Shown piece by piece: positions 33,605 to 33,898 of a stretch of DNA of 33,898 bases. Position numbers and translations under genes: made by a program. Each line of letters begins with the position of its first letter. The stretch's first letter is position 1. This DNA is from Fibrobacter sp. UWEL. GTDB lineage: Bacteria; Fibrobacterota; Fibrobacteria; Fibrobacterales; Fibrobacteraceae. The notes beneath the pieces are model-generated. The model did not search any database. It was given only the letters and a program-made list of their open reading frames with translations, and was not told where the DNA came from. Location: positions 1 through 33,898 of the forward strand of contig NZ_FRBE01000027.1 of NCBI RefSeq assembly GCF_900142535.1. The letters run 5' to 3'.

Positions 33605-33796
33605 ATGGGGTTTGTTTTTTCACTTTTTTTCCTGATTTTATTTGTTGTTGCTGTTTGTGAAAAAAAGATATACATTCATGATCTTAACATAGATCTTCGC
33701 GAAAAACCAATGCTGTTCTTGATATACACAATTTCTTTTTTTGTATTTGCAGTCATCTTTTTTATGATAGGATTGGTGAAATTGAATATTTTATAA
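33605..33796 (+). CDS. Two-TM small protein, candidate immunity protein of the RHS tip
   Basis: A 63-aa protein with two hydrophobic helices (GFVFSLFFLILFVVAVC and MLFLIYTISFFVFAVIFFMIGLV) joined by a polar loop (EKKIYIHDLNIDLREKP). AAAGGA precedes the ATG, 14 nt after the RHS tip. Small membrane proteins directly after RHS tips are commonly immunity proteins against membrane-acting toxins, which fits the hydrophobic RHS C-terminal domain. No family is recognised; the sequence is more AT-rich than most of the window. Confidence 0.65.
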   Translation: MGFVFSLFFLILFVVAVCEKKIYIHDLNIDLREKPMLFLIYTISFFVFAVIFFMIGLVKLNIL

Positions 33797-33820
33797 TTTT
33801 GGTTCTTCATCAACATGTGT

Positions 33821-33843
33821 GGGTGGCTTCGCCACCCTTTTTT
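33821..33843 (+). terminator. Terminator of the RHS tip/immunity unit
   Basis: GGGTGGC-TTC-GCCACCC followed by six T, 24 nt after the stop. It closes the accessory islet at the window end. Confidence 0.9.
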
Positions 33844-33898
33844 GTTGACTTTCGCCTAAATTAAACAAAAAATGGGCTATTTTCTAAAATTTAATCGC

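Overview
The window looks like chromosomal DNA from Fibrobacter or a close relative (Fibrobacterota). The reasons are two secreted plant-wall hydrolases (a GH43 enzyme with CBM6-like modules and a GH74 xyloglucanase, each with a C-terminal sorting-like tail), a TAnnTTTG promoter-like box in front of many genes, and core proteins (PNPase, ClpB, S15, HisC, Tgt, ComEC) of a Gram-negative FCB-group type. The taxon is inferred from gene content; no search was run.

Layout. 1-2.9 kb: a glutamate synthase small-subunit-like gene and tgt, both minus. 3.0-6.3 kb: an outer-membrane barrel and the GH43 enzyme, plus strand. 6.3-7.0 kb: a tRNA-Leu(GAG), a repeat-rich non-coding stretch and a textbook sigma-54 promoter driving clpB (7.0-9.5 kb). 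9.7-15.7 kb, all minus: GH74, a histidine-phosphatase lipoprotein, and a hisC-hisN pair. 15.7-19.3 kb: an outer-membrane protein, then rpsO-pnp. 19.4-22 kb: a membrane-anchored HD-GYP protein and a small membrane protein. 22-24.3 kb: comEC (minus). 24.4-28.9 kb: a lipoprotein metzincin, a DUF4416 protein, an M50-like membrane peptidase (minus), a TPR gluzincin and an overlapping asparaginase. 29-31.8 kb: a CvfB-like S1 protein, a DUF6434 miniprotein, a YeiH-type transporter and a DUF5662 protein. 31.9-33.9 kb: an accessory islet holding a 59-aa protein plus a zeta-toxin-like kinase (a probable toxin-antitoxin pair), followed by an orphan RHS tip and a two-TM candidate immunity protein.

Regulatory picture. 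Nine copies of TAnnTTTG precede genes. In several cases the box sits only 4-11 nt before the ATG with no good Shine-Dalgarno, which suggests leaderless or near-leaderless mRNAs. clpB instead has a perfect -24/-12 element. Most transcription units end in clear intrinsic terminators. Four members of one interspersed palindromic family (TGTCATnCTGA... on the minus strand) occupy intergenic gaps, and one of them supplies the ribosome binding site of hisN.

The most unusual parts are the accessory islet at the right end, the leaderless promoter architecture, the sigma-54 promoter of clpB, and the repeat family with its terminator-linked copies.
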